Assembly (NCBI GenBank): GCA_029933365.1
Contig: JAOZOH010000029.1
Span: 1 to 30,962, forward strand
From: Desulfuromusa sp.
GTDB lineage: Bacteria > Desulfobacterota > Desulfuromonadia > Desulfuromonadales > Geopsychrobacteraceae
Direction of reading: 5' to 3'
DNA: 30,962 bases
Position 1 is the first letter of the stretch, and each line of letters begins with the position of its first letter. Positions 25,186-30,962 of the stretch are shown here, one piece after another. The notes below the pieces were generated by a model. The model did no database searches, had not been told where the DNA came from, and saw only the letters and a list, made by a program, of their open reading frames with translations. The position numbers and the translations under genes were made by a program.

Positions 25186-25740
25186 CTAAACGGAGCAATC
25201 TGCCGTAATCGGTACGGCAAGATAGTTCCAGCCATCGTAGCCATCGAGCAGACGATAATTATTGTTTTCGTAGCTGCCCGGGAAAAATACCACCAGACGC
25301 CCCTGGATGCGCGAGGCCAGCCGATCAACGCAATCTTTAATTTTCACAAACCCAAAAAGTGCGCCGACCCCTTTCAGGGCAACAACCGTCCCCTTACTCA
25401 ATGGAACTTGCGCGGCCCATTCATCGAAGCAACGCTCTATAAAATCGAGGAGTTCATCAGGCAAAAGGTCTTGCAGTAGCTCCGGTTCAGCAAAAAAGGA
25501 TTCGGCGTAATCTTCTTTAGACATCCAGGTTGAAAAAGTCTCTGTCAGATCAAAACAGGCCCAATCATGCCCTTTTTGCCGGGTAACCAATTCAAATTCA
25601 TCGATCTTGGCGCGGAAATGCAGTTCATCCGCCTCATCGTAAACACAGAAGACCACCCTCTGAGCGGCAGCGACGTCTGACCGCCAAGGGATTTCAATGT
25701 GCCGAGTATAGGATTTGAGCAATCGATCAAGCTTGTTCAC
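25186..25740 (-). CDS. brxB: BREX protein BrxB (DUF1788)
   Basis: 184 aa, matching the DUF1788/BrxB length. The MNKLDRLLKSY opening, WACFDLTETFSTWM and the strand RLVVFFPGSYENNNYRLLDG are typical of the family. It is essential for BREX in studied systems, with a role in the assembly around PglX/PglZ. The start codon is GTG, with AAGGAG eight bases upstream, and lies inside the end of brxA (14-bp overlap). The stop overlaps the brxC ribosome binding site. Confidence 0.9.
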   Translation of the reverse strand: MNKLDRLLKSYTRHIEIPWRSDVAAAQRVVFCVYDEADELHFRAKIDEFELVTRQKGHDWACFDLTETFSTWMSKEDYAESFFAEPELLQDLLPDELLDFIERCFDEWAAQVPLSKGTVVALKGVGALFGFVKIKDCVDRLASRIQGRLVVFFPGSYENNNYRLLDGYDGWNYLAVPITADCSV

Positions 25741-26518
25741 TCACGAGCTCCTTTTCTTCCGCCGTCAATAGCTGCGGAAATTGCACCTCAACAACATCAC
25801 CAATCGATTTAAAAATTATCCAACCGCGCCTGGAAGCCTCTTCTGCGAGTTCCTGCGCGCGTTCTCTGCCACAATCAAGCAGTTTGATGTACTCACTGGA
25901 AAAGAGGTTCAGTCCTCGAAATCCACAAAGATAAGCAATAAAGAGAGCATAAGAAACCGCACCAGCACTTACTTGGGGGTTAGCCCGATATTTTTTTGCT
26001 CTCCCTCTCAGATGTCCTGAACGAGTCCAACTCCCATTTACGTTCTGAGCGACTGATTTTAGCGTCGCTGGACTGAAGCGACTAGGATATTTTTTTTCGA
26101 ATAGTGCTACCATCTGTTTGCGTGAAATCTGCTCATCTTCCACTGCACCAAGTATCAGCGAAGCACTATCCCGCAGTACTTCATCACGAGTATATGAACA
26201 AAGCAGGGCTAGTAAAGGGTGACTATTATTATCCCGCACCCAGAAGTAAAGCAGAGCTCGGAATAAAGTGACTTTCGGATCTAAGCTGTAGAGAGCTGTG
26301 AGATGGCTACCCGTCAGAATACGAGATTTACCAGAAGGTTTTGCCAGACAATTTTCTTCTTCTATCGCAGCTATATATGTTGCTTTTGAGGCATTCTCGA
26401 CATTGACATAATCGAGGAGAGCCGTCAGCTCGTCCAGCATCATGGTTCGCGCTGTGTGAGCACCACCTTTCTTTCTTATGAACCCAAAGTTGCTAATAGA
26501 ATTTTCCGTTTTATTCAT
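25727..26518 (-). CDS. brxA: BREX protein BrxA (DUF1819-like)
   Basis: 263 aa, somewhat longer than the roughly 200 aa of well-studied BrxA, with an extra N-terminal stretch of about 50 residues. The core SRILTGSHLTALYSLDPKVT and later LLCSYTRDEVLRDSASLI fit the DUF1819/BrxA fold, a small helical DNA-binding protein. Position as the first structural gene before brxB and brxC supports the call more than motif identity does. It begins 16 bp after the XRE gene and overlaps brxB. Confidence 0.8.
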   Translation of the reverse strand: MNKTENSISNFGFIRKKGGAHTARTMMLDELTALLDYVNVENASKATYIAAIEEENCLAKPSGKSRILTGSHLTALYSLDPKVTLFRALLYFWVRDNNSHPLLALLCSYTRDEVLRDSASLILGAVEDEQISRKQMVALFEKKYPSRFSPATLKSVAQNVNGSWTRSGHLRGRAKKYRANPQVSAGAVSYALFIAYLCGFRGLNLFSSEYIKLLDCGRERAQELAEEASRRGWIIFKSIGDVVEVQFPQLLTAEEKELVSEQA

Positions 26519-26534
26519 TGAAAACTATTCCAAG

Positions 26535-26762
26535 TCATGATTGGCCCTTCCCTCTTGCCAACTTACCTTTTTTGATTTGTTCATTGCAGAACAGATCAAA
26601 CTGTCGCTGTGCCAATTTTGACGGCGCTGACTTGCCATTTTCCCAACGATTCACTGTTGCGAAACTTACCCCCAAAGCATGGGCCAGCTCTTCCTGAGAA
26701 AGTTTCAGTTGCTGCCGAACATCCTTGACCTGCTCGGGGAAATTTTCGGGTTGTCGAATCAT
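26535..26762 (-). CDS. XRE-family regulator heading the BREX operon
   Basis: 75 aa, a single helix-turn-helix domain: LSQEELAHALGVSFATVNRW (20-39), then ENGKSAPSKLA. It is the first gene of the BREX transcription unit and lies 16 bp before brxA. Many type I BREX loci are controlled by a WYL-domain repressor (BrxR); none is found here, so this small protein is the likely operon regulator. Upstream are a candidate promoter and an 11-bp inverted repeat, one arm of which sits just after the -10 box. AGAGG before the ATG is an acceptable ribosome binding site. Confidence 0.85.
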   Translation of the reverse strand: MIRQPENFPEQVKDVRQQLKLSQEELAHALGVSFATVNRWENGKSAPSKLAQRQFDLFCNEQIKKGKLARGKGQS

Positions 26763-26822
26763 CGGCTCAACCTCTTTCGCATAGAGTTACAAGCAATCGA
26801 ATTTTCAATCGGATCTAAGTAG

Positions 26823-26833
26823 ATTCAAGTCGA
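26823..26833. promoter_or_regulatory. Inverted-repeat arm near the BREX promoter start point
   Basis: ATTCAAGTCGA here is the exact reverse complement of 26915-26925, 81 bp away. This arm lies just downstream of the proposed -10 box, where a bound repressor would block transcription. It is a candidate operator for the XRE protein. Confidence 0.5.
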
Positions 26834-26836
26834 TAA

Positions 26837-26864
26837 AATATAACATTTGCTATGTGATATGCAA
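26837..26864 (-). promoter_or_regulatory. Candidate BREX operon promoter
   Basis: On the minus strand, TTGCAT (26859-26864), a 16-bp spacer and TATATT (26837-26842) form a sigma-70-like promoter about 75 bp before the XRE start. It is the best match in the 262-bp gap; no other gene lies in this gap. Confidence 0.5.
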
Positions 26865-26914
26865 ATTAAATGAGTATTCCCGAATGACACATTCATAGAC
26901 AAATCAATCAGAAC

Positions 26915-26925
26915 TCGACTTGAAT
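26915..26925. promoter_or_regulatory. Distal inverted-repeat arm upstream of BREX
   Basis: TCGACTTGAAT is the exact partner of 26823-26833. At roughly 85 bp upstream of the predicted start point it could support DNA looping by a regulator bound at both arms. It is equally near the end of the 138-aa gene and could belong to neither. Confidence 0.4.
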
Positions 26926-27024
26926 TTTCCCAAAGAGCAGAACAACTTTTATTGATTGCCGGTATTCCAGACAAATCGATTCGTTATTTCCAGAAAAGTT
27001 CCTCCGGTTTTCCAGAGATAAGCC

Positions 27025-27441
27025 TCACTCTGGGGGCTCTGAACTCCGACCACGCCGGATCTCATAGGCCATCGAGCGAATGCGCCGCACCTGCTTCGGG
27101 GTCACCTTTGTTTTGAAAAAATGATCCACCAGGCTGATGACATCAATGATCCCAATTCGCTCACCCTCCCTAGCGTTGAGATAGAACTTGAGAATGTAGC
27201 GTTCAACCCGGGTCAGTTCCGGTTTTTGAATCAGCTCCAGGCGCCGGGCATGAGAAAAGTAACTCAGTGCCATACGCAGAAACCATTCCCTGTGCCAGAC
27301 ATCACGAATCATTGCCAGTCCCCGAAGTTCCATATCACTAACCGGTTCTTCAATGATATATTCGCGCTGCATTTTCCGGAGCAGTTTCATAGGGAGATCG
27401 GTAAGCATTGCTGCTGTTTCAAAGTCGAGGCCATTGTTCAT
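27025..27441 (-). CDS. Unknown 138-aa protein of the element housekeeping end
   Basis: The start is set at 27441 (MNNGLDFETAAMLTDLP), which has AAGGAG at the right distance; the longer form from 27522 has none. The sequence is helical and basic at its end (TPKQVRRIRSMAYEIRRGR), with a DFETAAMLTDLPMKLLRKMQ opening that could be a small DNA-binding helix pair. No named domain is recognised. It lies downstream of the DUF3987 gene and upstream of BREX, same strand. An imperfect 15-bp inverted repeat lies in its leader. Confidence 0.7.
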   Translation of the reverse strand: MNNGLDFETAAMLTDLPMKLLRKMQREYIIEEPVSDMELRGLAMIRDVWHREWFLRMALSYFSHARRLELIQKPELTRVERYILKFYLNAREGERIGIIDVISLVDHFFKTKVTPKQVRRIRSMAYEIRRGRSSEPPE

Positions 27442-27507
27442 CGTTATTCTCCTTGTATAATTGTCATATTGTGTTATCACAACTAGAAAAAGAGCCTCTG
27501 CTGGTTC

Positions 27508-27589
27508 CTGCAAAAAGTGCAAAATTAGTTATTGCTGTTTTTACAGCTTGTCCCACAGACACTTTCAGGAGTTGTTGCAGTTTTTGCAG
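27508..27589. repeat. Spaced 15-bp inverted repeat before the 138-aa gene
   Basis: CTGCAAAAAGTGCAA (27508-27522) and TTGCAGTTTTTGCAG (27575-27589) are inverted copies matching at 14 of 15 positions. A small GCTGT/ACAGC hairpin lies between them at 27534-27547. They fill most of the 195-bp gap between two genes and could be operators or a replication-related site for the element. Confidence 0.45.
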
Positions 27590-27636
27590 TTGTGACAACA
27601 AGGGCTTTTTCTTCCTTCGTTAAAAGTTCCTGCTAT

Positions 27637-29202
27637 TTATTCGACTCTGCCCATCACCTGCAGATGTGCATGATACTTGGTCGATGGCCGACCACCTGTT
27701 GCTTTGCTGCTTTGACGCTCAGCGCTCAACCAGTCGTATTCGATCAGCAGATCCAAGGCATCCTGTACTGTCGGCCGGTTGTCGAGTCCCGACCAGCCAG
27801 GACGCCAGACCTGCCAGCCGCTGAAGGGGGAGATCAGATCGCCCTTGCGAATACGCCTGAGAATCGCTTTGGCCGCTGCCACTTCGGGTAGAGTCACGGC
27901 GGCATAGACCCGCTGCGCATGACTTTCCAAATAGTCGGCCCAACCCAAGGCACGTTGAGTCGCTTGGACGTCTACCTGACCTTGTCCGGTATCGACCAGA
28001 TGACAAAGCAACGCCAGAGCAGGAACCAGCTTGCGATACTTGGCCAGATGGCTCTCCATAGCCGGATGCAGTTCATCTGAGCGCAGGCGCTGTTCAAGAT
28101 TGCCCCGCCACTGTCGAAACAGGACCAGAGCATCAGGATCAAAGCGCAGAATTGGTGGTCCATCCTCGTTAGCCTCTGCACCAATTTCCAACGCATCCAG
28201 GTTGGCCAGGCGGCGAAATATCTGCCGGGATCGTGTTCTGGCCAGATCATGTGGTGGCCGATCGACTTCTCGCCATTGGCCATTCATATCAGGCCAGACC
28301 AGCAACCCGAAACGCTGCAACAAACCATCATCCGCCGCACCACCATGAAGTGCAGTACGTACATAGCCAGCAAGTCGACCAGGCTGTGTTGAACCAAGCA
28401 GAGACAGACAGAGTGCCGGGATATGCAGATTTAGACCACGACCAATACGGTCGAAGGTGTAACCACTGTCACCGTTCCAGGCGGTCAGGTAAAAACCACG
28501 TGCGGCGGCATTATCTTCACGGTCGAGCCATTTCAGAAGCGACATGATTTCATCACGGTGCACCAGAATGCCATCAGGGTTCTGGCGAAGCAGTTCACCC
28601 AGAGCCTCGACACTACTGTCACTGCTCAGGTAACGCTTCTGGACAGGGGGATCAGGCGGAGCAGACAATAAATCGCTACCGATATCGGCCTTCGGATCTT
28701 TGGTCAATTTGCGCCGCACAGATTTTTCTGCAGCTTCACGTTTCAGCTTGTGCGCCAGCAACGCAACTTCATGTTTAACCAGTGCACTTTGAAACTCTTC
28801 TGCTGACTCGTGAACCAGGCGCTTGATAGGTGAAAGCATCGACTCCATGGCGGGTGATTTCATTAATCCTGGACGTCCAACCAGAAGCCCCCAGAGATTT
28901 GGCACTACAACCCAATCTGTTTGTTCCTGGGGACCGATGGCTATTTGTCGCCCGACCACTCCGGCAAGCGCCACAATCGCCGCCACCGCAGGGTAGTCAG
29001 GTGGACACTGCATACGCTCCCAAGTATCCATGACCCATGGCGTTAGTGCTGCCGGCAACAGACTCTCATCAAATGACCTCACCGGAGGCAATTCAGCGGG
29101 AAGTGGGCGGGGGTCATTTCTACATGACACCGCGCCCTCTCCTACTGCTTGCGCAGAGCAAGGACCAGCATCATCCTGCTCATGCGCTGAAAGAGATTTC
29201 AT
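27637..29202 (-). CDS. DUF3987 (YfjI-like) protein
   Basis: 521 aa from the ATG at 29202, which has AAGGAG nine to ten bases upstream; the longer form from 29298 lacks one. DUF3987 proteins are common in integrative elements, often next to AlpA regulators, and are thought to act in element replication or maintenance. The body contains WGLLVGRPGLMKSPAMESML (104-123), with an unusual GRPGLMKS P-loop-like turn, then SSDSSVEALGELLRQNPDGI and a RGFYLTAWNGD strand region typical of the family. A C-terminal winged helix (TVQDALDLLIEYDWL) ends the protein. Biochemical role is unproven. Confidence 0.8.
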   Translation of the reverse strand: MKSLSAHEQDDAGPCSAQAVGEGAVSCRNDPRPLPAELPPVRSFDESLLPAALTPWVMDTWERMQCPPDYPAVAAIVALAGVVGRQIAIGPQEQTDWVVVPNLWGLLVGRPGLMKSPAMESMLSPIKRLVHESAEEFQSALVKHEVALLAHKLKREAAEKSVRRKLTKDPKADIGSDLLSAPPDPPVQKRYLSSDSSVEALGELLRQNPDGILVHRDEIMSLLKWLDREDNAAARGFYLTAWNGDSGYTFDRIGRGLNLHIPALCLSLLGSTQPGRLAGYVRTALHGGAADDGLLQRFGLLVWPDMNGQWREVDRPPHDLARTRSRQIFRRLANLDALEIGAEANEDGPPILRFDPDALVLFRQWRGNLEQRLRSDELHPAMESHLAKYRKLVPALALLCHLVDTGQGQVDVQATQRALGWADYLESHAQRVYAAVTLPEVAAAKAILRRIRKGDLISPFSGWQVWRPGWSGLDNRPTVQDALDLLIEYDWLSAERQSSKATGGRPSTKYHAHLQVMGRVE

Positions 29203-29483
29203 ATGTTTTTGACTCCTTCGTGTGTAGTACAGACAGGGAATCCTCCAAACGGTATCATCAGAGCTTCTAGTGAAACTTCGCAGACCCTCGCTCCCCATGG
29301 ATGGCTGACGGCTTCGCCTACCCTTCCACCGGGAGGGTCGTCGCGCTTGGGCGCGTCTGCTTTCTGGCAGAGTGAAACCGACAGAAAACCAATTGCTTGC
29401 GCATTCTTAAACAGCTAAAAAGCACGTTCTAGCGGGAAACTGAGAGTCTTCCCCACGACCGATGATTCCGTTTTCAAGGGTGC
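29203..29483. other. Intergenic region with GC-rich hairpin
   Basis: No credible gene lies in these 281 bp. A perfect CGCGC-TTGG-GCGCG hairpin (29342-29355) follows a CCCTTCCACCGGGAGGG stretch (29321-29337), making a locally GC-rich patch in otherwise average DNA. It could be an RNA structure in the alpA-DUF3987 transcript; there is no T-tract, so it is not an obvious terminator. Confidence 0.4.
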
Positions 29484-29705
29484 TTAATAGGTTTCGGCAC
29501 GTAAAGTCAGAACCTCTTCGACTTTCCAGACAACGACCTTAGGACCAAATCGATAGGGAGCCGGAAATCGACCCGTCTTGCAGCCGGCAAGCCAACAACT
29601 GCGAGAGACAGGAATAATCGGCGGAATTGGCGGGTTTGCTTTGGGATCACCGATAATCTGATTGAGTCGTAGGTATCCGGTTTCGGGAATGGGATTGTTT
29701 GACAT
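29484..29705 (-). CDS. AlpA-family regulator
   Basis: 73 aa, the normal length. The sequence has the AlpA plan: GYLRLNQII, then PVSRSCWLAGCKTGRFPAPY and a final WKVEEV. AlpA-like proteins are MerR-type DNA-binding proteins that in P4-type elements activate excision or integrase expression. There is a good GAAGGAG site. An insert of prolines (PKANPPIPPI) lies between the first helix and the recognition helix. It is the first gene inside the right end and precedes the DUF3987 gene. Confidence 0.85.
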   Translation of the reverse strand: MSNNPIPETGYLRLNQIIGDPKANPPIPPIIPVSRSCWLAGCKTGRFPAPYRFGPKVVVWKVEEVLTLRAETY

Positions 29706-30199
29706 GATTTTTCTCCTTCGAGACTTAAGGGATGGACGGGAGAAATTCCAGTCCTATCTATTAAATGGGGTGAAGGGGAATGCATTTTTGAAGAAAATTG
29801 AAAAATAATGGACTCAGTTGATGTTCCCTGACCGACATGGACACCATACAGAACAAAAAACACATGTATAAACAATATGATACGATTTATAAAATGTAAA
29901 ATATTGACAGATGAAAAAAACTAAAAAAGTTTTTTACAGGTCAAAAAAGATGTAGGACAACAGGATTATTGTGTCATTTCCAATTGATTTAGATAGTCGT
30001 CCTAGCGCTGCATCGGTGGAAACCGCATATCACGAAATTGCGTGCGTTTGTAGCACAACCCATGGTACCGTAAACTTAATTGTGCTTCGATCAGATCGAC
30101 GCGCTCCTGCAGCATCGCGTCAACCAAGGAACGAAAGACAACCTTATTAACTGGTTTTCTGTCAGCAGGAAAAAACCGTTACAACAAGCGTCAATTATG
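29706..30199. other. Gene-free right-end region of the element
   Basis: No convincing coding frame. It contains a candidate minus-strand promoter for the AlpA gene and an AT-rich perfect hairpin, AAAAAACT/AGTTTTTT, at 29915-29935 with loop AAAAA. The rest shows nothing recognisable. The position between the excision regulator and the arm-type repeats suggests it holds excision or integration sites. Confidence 0.4.
29872..29900 (-). promoter_or_regulatory. Candidate promoter for the AlpA-DUF3987 unit
   Basis: TTTACA (29895-29900), a 17-bp spacer and TATTGT (29872-29877) read on the minus strand, about 165 bp before the AlpA start. The region is AT-rich, so chance matches are possible. Confidence 0.4.
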
Positions 30200-30222
30200 T
30201 TTTAGGGGTAGTTTTAGGGGTA
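30200..30222 (+). repeat. Right-end tandem TTTTAGGGGTA repeats
   Basis: Two perfect copies (30200-30210, 30212-30222) with a 12-bp period, 58 bp inside the right att core. They match the tandem pair at 148-170 near the left end. Likely arm-type binding sites for the integrase. Confidence 0.65.
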
Positions 30223-30279
30223 GATTGAATAGAATAATTTTAAAAATGCTATAATTTCAATGTATTGGGGTGTTAGTTT

Positions 30280-30298
30280 GAGGCTCGCCTTCGCACCA
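30280..30298 (+). other. Right attachment-site core (attR-like)
   Basis: GAGGCTCGCCTTCGCACCA repeats the 3' end of tRNA-Leu (19-38) with one substitution and one deleted G. It marks the right boundary of the element; the host tRNA terminator follows directly. Confidence 0.8.
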
Positions 30299-30305
30299 AA
30301 TTTTA

Positions 30306-30345
30306 AAGGCTCTAAGATCTTATGATTTTAGGGCCTTAGTTTTTC
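30306..30345 (+). terminator. Rho-independent terminator, probably the original tRNA-Leu terminator
   Basis: A 14-bp stem (30306-30319 with 30324-30337, two G-U pairs) closes the loop TTAT and is followed by AGTTTTTCC. It begins eight bases after the attR core, as expected for the host terminator pushed 30 kb away by the insertion. Confidence 0.75.
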
Positions 30346-30493
30346 CAGGCTGCGTTTGTGTGCAAGTTTGCGTCCCGAAATATAGCATACTTCTGATATC
30401 GATCAGCCTACTATAAAAATAAATCTGTCCCATTTTCGTCTCTTCTTGTCGAGAATTGCTGAATAGCTATAATAACACGTGAATACAAAATAA

Positions 30494-30528
30494 TGGGACA
30501 TAATGCCCCATAGGGTCATATTGCCCCA
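30494..30528. promoter_or_regulatory. Tandem dyads upstream of a sigma-54 promoter (possible enhancer)
   Basis: GGGACATAATGCCCCA (30495-30510) and GGGTCATATTGCCCCA (30513-30528) match at 14 of 16 positions with an 18-bp period. The first, with its flanking T, is a near-palindrome (TGGGACAT-A-ATGCCCCA). They lie about 95 and 77 bp before the predicted start of the small RNA, where enhancer-binding activators of sigma-54 promoters normally bind. Confidence 0.45.
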
Positions 30529-30570
30529 CCCCTCTCCCTCGTAACCCCTTGTTTTTACAGCATCGGCTCT

Positions 30571-30586
30571 TGGCATACTGCCTGCA
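30571..30586 (+). promoter_or_regulatory. Sigma-54 (-24/-12) promoter
   Basis: TTGGCATACTGCCTGCA (30570-30586) fits the TGGCAC-N5-TTGCA pattern. The invariant GG (30572-30573) and GC (30584-30585) are separated by exactly 10 bases. Predicted transcription start is near 30597, at the base of the first stem of the small RNA. Confidence 0.65.
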
Positions 30587-30596
30587 GTTAAACTCA

Positions 30597-30749
30597 GCAT
30601 AACTTATTTATTAGAGTCTTTGACGTTACCTCCTTCGTTCATCTCAGTTCACCTGACGTACTGCTCAGCGCCAAGTGAACACTAAATAAGTTATTGAACA
30701 ATACCTCCTTAGTTTATCTTGGGGAACCAGCAGGGTTCCCCATTTTTTT
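30597..30749 (+). ncRNA. Putative small RNA with two anti-Shine-Dalgarno motifs
   Basis: Between a sigma-54 promoter and a strong terminator lies a structured non-coding stretch of about 150 nt. A perfect 12-bp stem pairs 30599-30610 with 30683-30694. Inside it is a hairpin with GTTCAC (30647-30652) and GTGAAC (30675-30680). ACCTCCTT, identical to the anti-Shine-Dalgarno end of 16S rRNA, occurs twice: in the loop at 30628-30635 and in the linker before the terminator at 30703-30710. Each copy sits in an 18-nt repeat (TACCTCCTT-GTT-ATCT, 16 of 18 identical). This suggests a riboregulator that pairs with ribosome binding sites of mRNAs. It is host DNA, outside the element. Confidence 0.6.
30721..30749 (+). 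terminator. Strong Rho-independent terminator of the small RNA
   Basis: GGGGAACC (30721-30728) pairs perfectly with GGTTCCCC (30734-30741) around loop AGCAG, followed by A and seven Ts. Confidence 0.9.
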
Positions 30750-30962
30750 GTCCAATTTTTCTCAACACAATTATTTTTCCTGCTGCATTTTTAGACCGTG
30801 GATGCTGATTAAGTGGGTGCCGCACTGTTCCTCTGTATGTTATCGATCAAATTCTCTAAGTTTTAAAAACGCATGCCCCTGATGATTTCCAGGGACATTC
30901 GTCTTGGGAAAAATAGGGACATTCCCCGGTTTTGAGTGTTCTGGACGAATATAGAGTGTAGC
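30750..30962. other. Host flank with a short direct repeat, no gene seen
   Basis: No credible gene. AGGGACATTC occurs twice (30891-30900, 30915-30924), 24 bp apart, the second followed by CCC. Such GGGACATTC repeats often lie near REP-associated transposase genes, but the window ends before one could appear. Confidence 0.35.

Noticed and set aside
8322..26762. DISARM or type II (Pgl) BREX
   Set aside because: No DrmA/DrmB helicase, PglW kinase or BrxD/BrxHI is present; brxA-B-C, pglX, pglZ and brxL define type I.
29898..29940. Plus-strand promoter from the TTGACA at 29904-29909
   Set aside because: No -10 box at the right distance; an AT-rich hairpin lies there.
30403..30600. 65-aa minus-strand ORF in the host flank
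   Set aside because: It covers the sigma-54 promoter and tandem dyads and has no clear ribosome binding site or recognisable domain.
30694..30882. 62-aa plus-strand ORF
   Set aside because: It runs through the strong terminator of the small RNA; the CCTCC before the ATG is anti-SD, not SD.
1..30962. CRISPR array or insertion sequence
   Set aside because: No regularly spaced identical repeats and no DDE transposase or terminal inverted repeats were seen.

Overview
The window holds an almost complete integrative element of about 30.2 kb sitting in the 3' end of a tRNA-Leu gene, plus about 0.66 kb of host DNA on the right. The left end is the last 38 nt of the tRNA (T-arm, acceptor strand, CCA). 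A degraded copy of that 3' end lies at 30280-30298 and marks the other end. A tyrosine integrase faces inward at the left end. Every other recognisable element gene is on the minus strand. Base composition is moderate, ribosome binding sites are strong (AAGGAG/AGGAGG), and a sigma-54-type promoter lies in the flank. This suggests a proteobacterium, possibly a Desulfuromonadia-type one, but the genus cannot be fixed from what is here.

Reading the minus strand from the right end: an AlpA-like regulator, a DUF3987 (YfjI-like) protein and a 138-aa unknown protein form the element's housekeeping end. Next comes an XRE regulator heading a type I BREX operon: brxA, brxB, brxC, pglX, [three-gene insert plus a 56-aa Schlafen/AlbA-like remnant], pglZ (type B), brxL. 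The insert between pglX and pglZ has an 1180-aa protein with an apparent N-terminal PD-(D/E)XK-type nuclease and a long helical C-terminus, then an ABC/AAA15-like ATPase coupled to a DUF4276 TOPRIM-like protein. Its position matches that of the PARIS pair ariAB in the Salmonella BREX locus. Most junctions are ATGA overlaps, so the insert is translationally built into the BREX operon.

Below BREX are a 419-aa unknown family, a metallophosphoesterase, a 116-aa unknown, an AbiEi/AbiEii type IV toxin-antitoxin pair with a clear operator-promoter arrangement, and a SWIM zinc-finger protein whose upstream partner gene is truncated next to an internal copy of the element's terminal repeats.

The best candidates for something undescribed are: (1) the 1180-aa nuclease-like/solenoid protein embedded in BREX; (2) the internally deleted AlbA remnant kept as a translational bridge into pglZ; (3) a probable sigma-54-dependent small RNA of about 150 nt in the host flank, carrying two copies of ACCTCCTT, the anti-Shine-Dalgarno sequence; and (4) the three sites of 12-bp-period TTTTAGGGGTA repeats, two at the element ends and one internal. 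All protein calls come from reading motifs by eye; no database search was run.
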